Shown here: piece by piece, positions 51,172 through 62,271 of the stretch
How the letters are laid out: each line of letters starts with the position of its first letter
How positions within the stretch are numbered: the stretch's first letter is position 1
Source: Oscillospiraceae bacterium
GTDB lineage: Bacteria > Bacillota > Clostridia > Oscillospirales > Ruminococcaceae
Assembly: GCA_021199355.1 (NCBI GenBank)
Contig: JAJQIF010000029.1
Span: forward strand, 1-64,000
Length of the DNA: 64,000 nucleotides
Direction of reading: 5' to 3'
Notes under the pieces: model-generated
Told to the model about the DNA's origin: nothing
Databases searched by the model: none
What the model saw: the letters and a program-made list of their open reading frames with translations, nothing else
Position numbers and translations under genes: made by a program

Positions 51172-52676
51172 TGGCTATAAATTATGTAAACCCCGAATTT
51201 GAGGTAGTAAGGAATCCCAACCGCTGTATAGCGTGCAGGGTCTGCGAGCGTCAGTGCTCAAACGGCGTTCACAGCTTCGACCCCGAAACGGGTACAATGA
51301 TGGCAGACGAGACAAAGTGCGTCGACTGCCAGAGATGCGTGGCACTTTGCCCGACAAGAGCTTTAAAAATTGTCAAGAACGAATGCCAACTCCGTGAAAA
51401 CGCCAACTGGCAACAGGATACAATATACGAAATCTACAAGCAGGCTGGAAGCGGAGGAGTTCTTCTTTCTTCGATGGGCAACCCGAAGCCGCTCCCTGTT
51501 TACTGGGACAAGATTCTTATAAACGCTTCGCAGGTTACGAATCCCCCTATCGACCCGCTTCGTGAGCCGATGGAGACGAAGGTATTCCTTGGCAAGAAGC
51601 CGACAATGCCCGAAAGAAACCCCGACGGAAGCTTAAAGACAGATCTGGCTCCTCAGCTCGAGCTTTCGATGCCGGTCATGTTCTCGGCGATGAGCTACGG
51701 CTCCATCAGCTACAACGCACACGAGAGCCTTGCAAGAGCCGCAGAAGCCTTAGGCATCTACTACAACACCGGTGAGGGCGGACTTCACGAGGACTTCTAT
51801 AAATACGGCGCCAACACCATTGTCCAGGTTGCATCCGGTCGTTTCGGCGTTCATGAGGATTACCTCAGCGCAGGTGCCGCAATCGAGATTAAGATGGGTC
51901 AGGGCGCAAAGCCGGGTATCGGCGGACATCTTCCCGGAAAGAAGATTGTCGGCGACGTCTCGAGAACAAGAATGATTCCCGAGGGCTCGGACGCTATCTC
52001 CCCCGCCCCGCACCACGATATCTACTCCATCGAAGACCTGAGACAGCTTGTCTACTCTCTGAAAGAGGCGACACAGTACACAAAGCCGGTTATCGTCAAG
52101 GTAGCGGCTGTACATAACATCGCCGCAATCGCAAGCGGTATCGCAAGAAGCGGTGCCGACATCATCGCAATCGACGGCTTCAGAGGCGGAACCGGTGCGG
52201 CTCCGACAAGAATCAGAGACAACGTCGGTATCCCGATTGAGCTTGCACTGGCTTCTGTTGACCAGAGGCTCCGTGACGAGGGAATCAGAAACAACGTATC
52301 CCTCGTTGTCGGAGGAAGCATCCGCTCGGCTTCGGACGTTGTAAAGGCTGTAGCTCTCGGCGCAGATGCCTGCTATGTCGCGACCGCCGCACTTCTGGCT
52401 CTCGGATGCCACCTCTGCCGCACATGTCACACCGGCAACTGCAACTGGGGCATCGCAACCCAGAAGCCGGAGCTCGTCAAGAGACTTAACCCGGATATCG
52501 GCTCACAGAGGCTCATCAATCTTATGACCGCATGGCAGCATGAGATCAAGGAGCTCATGGGCGGTATGGGTATAAACTCGATTGAGGCTCTGAGAGGAAA
52601 CAGACTGATGCTCAGAGGAGTAAACCTCAACGAGAAAGAACTCGAGATACTCGGTATCTCGCATGCGGGAGAGTGA
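51171..52676 (+). CDS. Glutamate synthase, FMN/FeS central subunit (GltB2-like)
   Basis: 501 aa. A 2[4Fe-4S] ferredoxin-like head (CIACRVCERQC at 19-29, CVDCQRCVALCP at 50-61) is followed by the FMN-binding glutamate synthase barrel (SYGSISYNAHESLARAAE, GAKPGIGGHLPGKK, IDGFRGGTGAAP). The 3Fe-4S Cys cluster lies near the end (CHLCRTCHTGNCNWGIA). Reductively aminates 2-oxoglutarate to glutamate. The fused ferredoxin head implies that electrons arrive from the FeS/flavin proteins encoded next. Confidence 0.95.
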   Translation: MAINYVNPEFEVVRNPNRCIACRVCERQCSNGVHSFDPETGTMMADETKCVDCQRCVALCPTRALKIVKNECQLRENANWQQDTIYEIYKQAGSGGVLLSSMGNPKPLPVYWDKILINASQVTNPPIDPLREPMETKVFLGKKPTMPERNPDGSLKTDLAPQLELSMPVMFSAMSYGSISYNAHESLARAAEALGIYYNTGEGGLHEDFYKYGANTIVQVASGRFGVHEDYLSAGAAIEIKMGQGAKPGIGGHLPGKKIVGDVSRTRMIPEGSDAISPAPHHDIYSIEDLRQLVYSLKEATQYTKPVIVKVAAVHNIAAIASGIARSGADIIAIDGFRGGTGAAPTRIRDNVGIPIELALASVDQRLRDEGIRNNVSLVVGGSIRSASDVVKAVALGADACYVATAALLALGCHLCRTCHTGNCNWGIATQKPELVKRLNPDIGSQRLINLMTAWQHEIKELMGGMGINSIEALRGNRLMLRGVNLNEKELEILGISHAGE

Positions 52677-52681
52677 CGGAT

Positions 52682-53110
52682 ATGAAAAGAGTTTATGTAA
52701 ACGAAAAATGGTGCCTTGGGTGTCATCTCTGCGAGTATAACTGCGCTTTTGCAAACTCGGGGCTCAAGGATATGGCAAAGCTTAAGGGCAAGGAAATCTA
52801 CCCGAGAATCAGGGTTGAAGGCGACGACAAGATTACTTTCGCAATCTCCTGCCGCCACTGCGAGGACCCCATCTGCATCAAGAGCTGTATTTCGGGAGCA
52901 CTCTCAAAGACCCCCGACGGCATGGTCGAAATCGACAAGTCAAGATGTGTCGGATGCCTCACATGCGTCCTCGTCTGCCCTTACGGCGCCGTTATTCAGG
53001 ACGGCGACGGAGCGGTTCAGAAGTGCGAGCTCTGCCTTAAGAACTCATCGGGCGCCCCGGCATGCGTTGCCGGTTGCCCGAACAACGCGATTGTTTACGA
53101 AGAGAGGTGA
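52682..53110 (+). CDS. 4Fe-4S electron-transfer protein of the glutamate synthase (HycB/DMSO reductase B-like)
   Basis: 142 aa from ATG 52682 (a GTG in the same frame lies at 52673). Four Cys groups, CLGCHLCEYNC, CRHCEDPICIKSC, CVGCLTCVLVCP and CELC...C...CP, fit a four-cluster ferredoxin subunit. It lies between the FMN subunit and a flavin oxidoreductase, so it probably bridges them. Confidence 0.9.
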   Translation: MKRVYVNEKWCLGCHLCEYNCAFANSGLKDMAKLKGKEIYPRIRVEGDDKITFAISCRHCEDPICIKSCISGALSKTPDGMVEIDKSRCVGCLTCVLVCPYGAVIQDGDGAVQKCELCLKNSSGAPACVAGCPNNAIVYEER

Positions 53111-53115
53111 GCGAA

Positions 53116-54351
53116 ATGGCAAAGAAGTATGTTATCATCGGCAACGGAACCGCCGCTGTCGGCTGTATAGAGGGCATAAGAGCTAATGACAAAGGTGGCT
53201 CAATCACCGTTATCTCGGCTGAGAAGCACCCCGCTTATTGCCGTCCGCTTATCTCCTACTACTTAGAGGGCAAGGCAGTTCCCGAAAGAATGAGCTATCG
53301 CCCCGACGATTTCTATGACAAGAACGGCGTCAAGGTCATCTATGGCGAGAGCGCCGAGAAGATTGACACTGACAAGAAGCAGGTAGTTCTCGGAAACGGC
53401 GAAAAAATTCCATACAACAGCATATGTGTTGCCGCAGGCTCGAGACCGCTCGTGCCGCCTTTTGAAGGGCTCGACACGGTTCCAAAGAAGTTCCCCTTCA
53501 TGACGCTTGACGACGCACAGAACCTCGAGAGTGCAATCTCCGAAGACAGCGACGTCTTCATCGTCGGCGCCGGACTTATCGGGCTCAAGTGCGCCGAGGG
53601 TCTTTACGGAAGAGTCAAGTCGATCACCGTCTGCGATTTGGCGGACAGGGTTATGCCGAGTATTCTCGATGCCGAAACCGCAGAAATGATGAAAAAGCGC
53701 CTCGAAGACAACGGTCTTAAGCTGATGCTTTCCGACACCGCCACCAAGTTCGACGGCAATGTCGCCTATATGAAGAGCGGAGCAGAGGTCAAGTTTGACG
53801 TTCTGGTATTGGCAGTCGGCGTAAGAGCCAACATCTCTCTTGTAAAAGATGCGGGCGGCGACTGCGGAAGAGGCATAACGGTTGACAACCACATGGCGAC
53901 GTCACTCCCCGACATCTACGCCGCAGGAGACTGCACGGAATCAATGGACTACTCAAGCGGAACTGTAAAAGTCATGGCAATCATGCCGAATGCTTACATG
54001 CAGGGGCACTGCGCGGGCGAAAACATGGCGGGCAAGGACGTGACATTCGACAACGGCATCCCGATGAACGCAATCGGGTTCTTCGGATTCCACGTTATGA
54101 GCGCCGGCACCCCCGACGGCGAGGTCTATGAGGAGAAAACCGAATCGACCTCGAAGAAGCTCTTCACGAAGGACGACAGACTTGTGGGCTTCATTCTGGC
54201 GGGTGACACGACCCGTGCCGGAATTTATACAAATTTGATAAGAAACGGTATTTCTCTTAGCTCTATTGACTTTGATACCATAAAAACAGCTCCAAATATC
54301 TTTTCTTTTGGTCAAGAATACTGTAGAAATTCTCTCGGAGGTGTGGTATAA
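53116..54351 (+). CDS. FAD-dependent NAD(P)H oxidoreductase (glutamate synthase small-subunit role)
   Basis: 411 aa, ATG 53116 after GAGAGGTGAGCG. Two dinucleotide sites: GNGTAAVGCIEGIR at the N-terminus (FAD) and VGAGLIGLKCAEGL near 155 (NAD(P)H), plus the FAD motif DIYAAGDCTE. This nitrite reductase/NADH-oxidase-like class supplies reducing power to split glutamate synthases. Redox partner choice (NADH, NADPH or reduced ferredoxin) cannot be read. Confidence 0.88.
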   Translation: MAKKYVIIGNGTAAVGCIEGIRANDKGGSITVISAEKHPAYCRPLISYYLEGKAVPERMSYRPDDFYDKNGVKVIYGESAEKIDTDKKQVVLGNGEKIPYNSICVAAGSRPLVPPFEGLDTVPKKFPFMTLDDAQNLESAISEDSDVFIVGAGLIGLKCAEGLYGRVKSITVCDLADRVMPSILDAETAEMMKKRLEDNGLKLMLSDTATKFDGNVAYMKSGAEVKFDVLVLAVGVRANISLVKDAGGDCGRGITVDNHMATSLPDIYAAGDCTESMDYSSGTVKVMAIMPNAYMQGHCAGENMAGKDVTFDNGIPMNAIGFFGFHVMSAGTPDGEVYEEKTESTSKKLFTKDDRLVGFILAGDTTRAGIYTNLIRNGISLSSIDFDTIKTAPNIFSFGQEYCRNSLGGVV

Positions 54352-54352
54352 T

Positions 54353-55069
54353 ATGTTGATAGATGTTTCAGGCTTGGGATTCAGCGAAATAAATTCCCTG
54401 ATTCGCGCTCAGGGCGAGAGCTGTCACCTCACCGGTTGCCTCAGCCAGAGGTTCATCGGTGCCGGTATGTCATACCGCGAAATCACGATTGACGGCACTC
54501 CCGGTAATGCACTCGGAGCTTACCTCAACGGCGGCGAAATCACCGTCAACGGCAACGCCCAGGATGCAGTCGGCGACACAATGAACGACGGCAAGATTAT
54601 AATCAACGGTCACGTCGGCGATGCTGTCGGCTATGCTATGCGTGGAGGCGAGATTTACGTCAGGGACAGCGCGGGCTACCGTGCGGGAATCCACATGAAG
54701 CAATACAAGGAAAAGAGACCGGTTATGGTCATCGGCGGAAGAACCGGAAGCTTCCTCGGCGAATATCAGGCAGGCGGCTTGATAATCGTTCTGGGACTTC
54801 ACAAGGACGGCAAGCCCATCGTCGGCAACTTCCCGGGCACGGGAATGCACGGCGGCAAGCTGTTTCTTAGAAATGCGGAGGGTCTTTCGTTCCCGGCGCA
54901 GGTCAATGTGAACGAAGCAACAGACGAGGACATGGCGGAGATTATGCCGTATGTCGAGAACTACTGCAAGTACTTCGGTGCGGACATCTCGGAGATAATG
55001 AGTTCTTCGTTCACAGTGGTTACTCCGAACTCGAAGAACCCATACAAGCAGCTTTACGTCAACAACTGA
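54353..55069 (+). CDS. Glutamate synthase, C-terminal GXGXG domain subunit (GltB3-like)
   Basis: 238 aa from ATG 54353 after TCGGAGG. A right-handed beta helix with repeating G-containing units (GNALGAYLNGGEITVNGNAQ, GDAVGYAMRGGEIYVRDSAG, GRTGSFLGEYQAGG), the GXGXG domain that forms the end of bacterial GltB. It completes the split enzyme and ends 26 bp before glnA. Confidence 0.93.
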   Translation: MLIDVSGLGFSEINSLIRAQGESCHLTGCLSQRFIGAGMSYREITIDGTPGNALGAYLNGGEITVNGNAQDAVGDTMNDGKIIINGHVGDAVGYAMRGGEIYVRDSAGYRAGIHMKQYKEKRPVMVIGGRTGSFLGEYQAGGLIIVLGLHKDGKPIVGNFPGTGMHGGKLFLRNAEGLSFPAQVNVNEATDEDMAEIMPYVENYCKYFGADISEIMSSSFTVVTPNSKNPYKQLYVNN

Positions 55070-55095
55070 TTGGCATAGATAAAGGACGGTGCAAA

Positions 55096-56304
55096 ATGAG
55101 CTATACTCCCGACGAAATTCTTCAGTATATCGAGGAAGAGGATGTTAAGTTCATCCGCTTGCAATTCTGCGATGTTTTCGGAACACCGAAGAACATTTCA
55201 ATCATGCCGAACGAGATGAGGCGTGCCTTCGAGCAGGGTATCTCGATAGATTCCTCCGCAATCGCCGGCTTCGGCGACGAAAGCCGCTCGGACATGCTCC
55301 TTATCCCCGACCCTTCGGAGATATCCATTCTCCCTTGGCGACCGGAGCACGGAAGAGTCGTAAGAATGTTTTGCACCGTTTGCAATCCCGACAAAACGGT
55401 CTTTGAAGCGGACACAAGAAGCTTGCTCAAGAAGACTGCGGAGGAGCTCAAAGCCGAGGGGTTCGAATTCAATTTCGGTCCCGAGACGGAGTTTTATCTC
55501 TTCAAGCGTGACGAAAACGGCGAGCCCACAAAGATTCCCTATGATCATGCGGGCTATATGGACCTGGCGCCCGAGGACAAGGGCGAAAACGTCCGCCGTG
55601 AAATCTGCTTGACACTTGAGCAGATGGGCATCGTGCCGGAATCCTCCCACCACGAGGAGGGTCCGAGCCAGAATAAAATCAGCTTCAGATATTCCGACGC
55701 CCTCAAAGCCGCAGACCATGCGATTACATTCAGATCTGTTGTAAAGACCATTGCCGCAAGGAACGGACTTGTTGCGGACTTCTCTCCGAAGCCGCTCGAC
55801 GGTCTTCCCGGCAACGGCATGCACATAAATATCTCCGCCGTATATAACGGCGAGGATGTCCTTTCCTATGCCACTGCCGGTATACTAAAACACATTTCCG
55901 AAATAACGCTGTTTTTAAATTCCCATCCCGATTCATACAAAAGATTCGGTGCCAACAAGGCACCCCTCTATATATCATGGTCGGAGCAGAACCGCTCCCA
56001 GCTCATAAGAATTCCCGCAACAAAGCGTGAATACAAGAGAGCGGAGCTTCGGTCTCCCGACCCGATGTGCAACCCTTATCTCGCACTTTTACTTCTCATG
56101 AAAGCTATGGCAGACGGAATCAGGAACAAGCTTCCTCTCTGCCCGCCGACCGATATAAATCTCTTCAAGGCGGCACCGAAGGAGCTTTCGGGCTTCGAAA
56201 TGCTCCCAAGAAGCCTCGGAGAAGCCGTTACTGCGGCTCAGGACTCCGATTTTGTCAGAGCCTCGGTTCCGCAGTCGATAATCGACAACTACTCTTCAAG
56301 ATAA
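55096..56304 (+). CDS. glnA: Glutamine synthetase (type I)
   Basis: 402 aa. Beta-grasp N-domain (FIRLQFCDVFGTPKNISI) and catalytic domain with FGPETEFYLF, NGMHINIS and RIPATKREYKRAELRSPDP. The usual GSI is about 440-470 aa; here the C-terminal end is short, ending soon after PQSIIDNYS, and the adenylylation-type segment is not evident. Combines ammonia and glutamate. Ammonia released by GltB1 or taken from outside is thus recycled; the two enzymes form the GS-GOGAT cycle in one operon. Confidence 0.95.
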   Translation: MSYTPDEILQYIEEEDVKFIRLQFCDVFGTPKNISIMPNEMRRAFEQGISIDSSAIAGFGDESRSDMLLIPDPSEISILPWRPEHGRVVRMFCTVCNPDKTVFEADTRSLLKKTAEELKAEGFEFNFGPETEFYLFKRDENGEPTKIPYDHAGYMDLAPEDKGENVRREICLTLEQMGIVPESSHHEEGPSQNKISFRYSDALKAADHAITFRSVVKTIAARNGLVADFSPKPLDGLPGNGMHINISAVYNGEDVLSYATAGILKHISEITLFLNSHPDSYKRFGANKAPLYISWSEQNRSQLIRIPATKREYKRAELRSPDPMCNPYLALLLLMKAMADGIRNKLPLCPPTDINLFKAAPKELSGFEMLPRSLGEAVTAAQDSDFVRASVPQSIIDNYSSR

Positions 56305-56352
56305 GCCAGACCATATAATCTGTAACGCCATATTAAACCGGGGGTCGTGAAA

Positions 56353-58586
<2,234 letters not shown>

Positions 58587-58592
58587 TATAAG

Positions 58593-60047
58593 ATGAATGA
58601 AATTCACGAGGAGTGCGGGATTTTCGGAGTTTATGCTCCGGATACAAGACGGCTCTCGGATATGGTTTACTATGGGTTGTATGCTCTGCAGCATCGTGGG
58701 CAGGAAAGCTGCGGAATGGTCATCTGCGACGACGGGCTTTTCTATTCCCATAAGGACCTTGGACTTGTGGGCGAAGTGTTTACAAAAGAGGCTATCGCTT
58801 CGCTCCCCTCGGGACAGATGGCAGTCGGGCACGTCCGTTACGGCACCACCGGCGGCACAAGCAGAGCTAATTGCCAGCCTATCGAAGTAAACCACTGCAA
58901 GGGCAGACTGGCTCTTGCACATAACGGAAATTTAACGAACGCCTATGAGCTTCGGGCTCGTCTCGAGCTCTCGGGCGCCATATTCCACACAACAAGCGAC
59001 ACCGAAACCATAGCTTATATTGTCACGCAGGAGCGATTGACCGCACCCTCGATTGAGGAAGCGGTGAACCGCGCCGCTTGGCGTTTGGAGGGTGCTTATT
59101 CCCTCGTATTCATGTCGGCAACGAAGATGATTGCCATGAGAGATGCGCACGGCTTCCGCCCTCTTTGCTACGGCAAAACGTCCGACGGATGCTATGTCGT
59201 CACATCGGAAAGCTGTGCCCTGGCGGCTGTGGGAGCTGAGTTTATAAGAGACATTCTCCCCGGCGAAATCGTCGTTTTCGACGAAAACGGGGTCTACTCA
59301 ATCACCGACCACTGCGGCAAGAAGCCGGAAAGGCTCTGCGTTTTCGAGTATATCTACTTCGCACGCTCCGATTCCGTAATCAACGGTGTTTCGGTTCATG
59401 CGGCAAGAAGAAAAGCGGGCGAGCTTCTGGCGAAGAGTCACCCTGCCCCCGCGGACGTCGTCATCGGCGTGCCTGATTCAGGGCTCGATGCGGCGCTCGG
59501 CTATTCGATGGCTTCGGGGATTCCGTATGAATTAGGCTTTATCAAGAATAAATACGTCGGCAGGACGTTTATCTCGCCGACACAGAGCGACAGGCTCGAC
59601 CAGGTTCGAATCAAACTGAGCCCCATCAGCGAGGCGGTCACGGGAAAGCGCGTCATAATGATTGACGACTCAATCGTCAGAGGCACGACGAGCGCACAGA
59701 TAGTAAAGCTTCTCCGCAATGCCGGCGCCACCGAGGTTCACGTCAGGATTTCGTCGCCGCCGTTCCTTAATCCCTGCTACTACGGCACGGACATCGATTC
59801 CGAAAACGGGCTGATTGCATGCAGTCACACGGTCGAGGAAATCGCCGAAATCATCGGTGCAGACAGTCTCGGATATCTCCCGACGGAAGATTTAAAAGTT
59901 CTCGCCGAGAGTGAAAACATCTGCACATCCTGCTTCACCGGGGATTATCCGACAGGGATTCCCGTCCACACGGACAAGGGACGCTTCGAAGGGAAATTAT
60001 CCGAAACAAAGCCGCAAAAATCAAGACTTCGCAAAACAAAACAATAA
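58593..60047 (+). CDS. purF: Amidophosphoribosyltransferase
   Basis: 484 aa. Propeptide MNEIHEE before nucleophile Cys8 (ECGIFGVYAP). PRPP-binding motif VIMIDDSIVRGTTSAQIVKL, and Cys residues of the Bacillus-type 4Fe-4S cluster, including CTSCFTGDYP near the end. First step of purine synthesis. The start lies 6 bp after pyrG. Confidence 0.96.
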   Translation: MNEIHEECGIFGVYAPDTRRLSDMVYYGLYALQHRGQESCGMVICDDGLFYSHKDLGLVGEVFTKEAIASLPSGQMAVGHVRYGTTGGTSRANCQPIEVNHCKGRLALAHNGNLTNAYELRARLELSGAIFHTTSDTETIAYIVTQERLTAPSIEEAVNRAAWRLEGAYSLVFMSATKMIAMRDAHGFRPLCYGKTSDGCYVVTSESCALAAVGAEFIRDILPGEIVVFDENGVYSITDHCGKKPERLCVFEYIYFARSDSVINGVSVHAARRKAGELLAKSHPAPADVVIGVPDSGLDAALGYSMASGIPYELGFIKNKYVGRTFISPTQSDRLDQVRIKLSPISEAVTGKRVIMIDDSIVRGTTSAQIVKLLRNAGATEVHVRISSPPFLNPCYYGTDIDSENGLIACSHTVEEIAEIIGADSLGYLPTEDLKVLAESENICTSCFTGDYPTGIPVHTDKGRFEGKLSETKPQKSRLRKTKQ

Positions 60048-60079
60048 TATATTTCAAACACTTTTAGGAGGACATTATC

Positions 60080-60781
60080 ATGAACAAGCTTTATGAAGGA
60101 AAGTCGAAAATCGTTTACGAGGGCACAGAGCCCGGCACTTGCGTAATCAAGTACAAGGACACCGCAACCGCAGGAAACGGCGTTAAAAAGGAAGATCTCC
60201 CCGGCAAGGGAATCCTCAACGCCAAGATTTCGAACCTCATCTTCGAGTATCTCGCAAAGAACGGCGTAAAGACCCATCTTATCGAAGTGCTCAGCGAGAC
60301 TGAGGTTTTGGTCAAGAAAGCCGACATCGTTATGGTTGAGGTTATCGTCAGAAACGTTGCTGCAGGAAGCTTCTCGAAGAAGTACGGCGTTCCGGAGGGC
60401 ACAAAGCTCCTCAATACCGTTACAGAATTCAGCCTCAAGAGCGACGAGCTTGGCGACCCAATGATCAACGACTGCCAGATTACCGCTCTTGGCGTTGCTA
60501 CTCAGGCTGAACTTGACGAACTCAAAGCAGTTTCCCTCAAGGTTGACGAGCTCATGACCGAGCTGTTCCTTAAGTGCGGCATCAAGCTCATCGACTTCAA
60601 GCTTGAATTCGGCAGAGTTGACGGCGAGCTCCTCCTTTGCGATGAAATCTCCCCCGACTCCTGCAGACTCTGGGATGCTGAGACTGACGAAAAGCTTGAT
60701 AAGGACAGATTCCGCAGAGACCTCGGCAACGTCCTTGACGGCTACAGAGACGTTCTTGCAAGACTTGAAAACGCAATCTAA
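60080..60781 (+). CDS. purC: Phosphoribosylaminoimidazole-succinocarboxamide synthase (SAICAR synthase)
   Basis: 233 aa, ATG 60080 after TTAGGAGG. YEGKSKIVYEG at the N-terminus and VRNVAAGSFSKKYGV, LIDFKLEFG and LCDEISPDSCRLWD fit PurC. Standard length for the bacterial enzyme. Joins CAIR with aspartate. Confidence 0.96.
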   Translation: MNKLYEGKSKIVYEGTEPGTCVIKYKDTATAGNGVKKEDLPGKGILNAKISNLIFEYLAKNGVKTHLIEVLSETEVLVKKADIVMVEVIVRNVAAGSFSKKYGVPEGTKLLNTVTEFSLKSDELGDPMINDCQITALGVATQAELDELKAVSLKVDELMTELFLKCGIKLIDFKLEFGRVDGELLLCDEISPDSCRLWDAETDEKLDKDRFRRDLGNVLDGYRDVLARLENAI

Positions 60782-60804
60782 AATAATCGGAGGTTTAAAC
60801 CCCA

Positions 60805-62229
60805 ATGACAGATAAATACGAAAACCCACTGTGCAAAAGATATGCCGGAGAGAAGATGCAGAAAATCTTCTCAGACGACACGAAGTTCTCAACATGGAGA
60901 AAGCTCTGGGTTGCTCTCGCTGAGAGCGAGAAGGAGCTTGGACTCGACATCACGGACGAGCAGATTGCCGAAATGAAAGAGCATATCTACGACATCGACT
61001 ATGAGGCGGCGGCGGCAAGAGAAAAAGTCGTCAGACACGACGTCATGGCTCACATCTATGCCTATGGCTTGGTCTGCCCGAAGGCGAAGCCGATAATTCA
61101 CCTCGGCGCGACAAGCTGTTATGTCGGAGACAACACGGATATCATTTTGCAGAGGGATGCTCTGCTTCGGATAAGAAGCCTGCTCGTGACTGCAATCTCG
61201 GCGCTTTGCGACTTTGCGGAGAAGTATAAGGATCTGCAGTGCCTTGCATACACCCACTTCCAGGCGGCACAGCCGACAACCCTTGGCAAGCGCGCAACAC
61301 TCTGGCTTCAGGATCTGGTTATGGACCTCGAGAGGCTTGACTTTACCCTCTCGAATCTTAAGCTCTTAGGTTGCAGAGGCACCACCGGAACCGGTGCAAG
61401 TTTCCTTGAGCTCTTCGGCGGAGACAAGGAAAAGGTCAGAAAGCTCGAACAGCTTATTGCCGAAAAGATGGGCTTTGAGGCGGCATATTCCGTAAGCGGA
61501 CAGACTTATACCAGAAAAGTGGACTATTACTCGCTGTCGGTTCTTTCGGGAATTGCTCAGAGTGCCCACAAGTTCTCGAACGATATAAGGCTTCTTTCTC
61601 ACTTAAAGGAAGTCGACGAGCCCTTCGAAGAGGGACAGGTCGGTTCCTCGGCTATGGCTTATAAGAGAAACCCGATGCGTTCGGAAAGAATCGCATCTTT
61701 GGCAAGATACGTCACCGTCGATGCTCTGAATCCTGCACTCACTGCCAGCGAGCAGTGGTTCGAAAGAACCCTTGACGACTCGGCAAACCGCAGAATCAGT
61801 ATCCCCGAAGCTTTCTTAGCTGTCGACGGAATCCTGAGCCTCTATATAAATATCATCAGCGGCTTGAAAGTTTATCCGAAGATAATCGCAAGACACTTGC
61901 AGAGTGAGCTTCCGTTCATGGCGACCGAGAACATCCTTATGTACTGCGTCAAGAAGGGCGGCGACCGCCAGACCCTCCACGAGGCAATCAGGACCCACTC
62001 CGTTGCCGCGGCGACCGACATCAAGGAAGGCGGAGACGGAAATCTTATCTCGAGAATCGCAAGCGACCCGATTTTTGGGTTGACAGAAGACGAAATCCAG
62101 AGTATTATAGATGAAGGCGGCTTTACGGGTCTCGCTTCCGACCAGGCGGCGGAATATGTTCAGTACGTCAGAACAGAAATCCTCCCGAACGAGGGCGAAA
62201 AAGCCGACGACGTCACTATAAACGTTTAA
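60805..62229 (+). CDS. purB: Adenylosuccinate lyase
   Basis: 474 aa of the fumarase/aspartase superfamily. HDVMAHIYAYG and the superfamily signature GSSAMAYKRNPMRSERI (near residue 278) are present. Acts twice in purine synthesis (SAICAR cleavage and AMP formation). The 24-bp gap to purC contains only an SD (CGGAGG). Confidence 0.96.
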   Translation: MTDKYENPLCKRYAGEKMQKIFSDDTKFSTWRKLWVALAESEKELGLDITDEQIAEMKEHIYDIDYEAAAAREKVVRHDVMAHIYAYGLVCPKAKPIIHLGATSCYVGDNTDIILQRDALLRIRSLLVTAISALCDFAEKYKDLQCLAYTHFQAAQPTTLGKRATLWLQDLVMDLERLDFTLSNLKLLGCRGTTGTGASFLELFGGDKEKVRKLEQLIAEKMGFEAAYSVSGQTYTRKVDYYSLSVLSGIAQSAHKFSNDIRLLSHLKEVDEPFEEGQVGSSAMAYKRNPMRSERIASLARYVTVDALNPALTASEQWFERTLDDSANRRISIPEAFLAVDGILSLYINIISGLKVYPKIIARHLQSELPFMATENILMYCVKKGGDRQTLHEAIRTHSVAAATDIKEGGDGNLISRIASDPIFGLTEDEIQSIIDEGGFTGLASDQAAEYVQYVRTEILPNEGEKADDVTINV

Positions 62230-62271
62230 AAGCGTTTTCAGCAAAAGCTTTAAATAGAAAGGACAAGGCAT

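Noticed and set aside
59945-60895. 316-codon open frame antisense to purF, purC and purB
   Set aside because: It crosses three well-identified genes, has no ribosome site and no recognisable domain.
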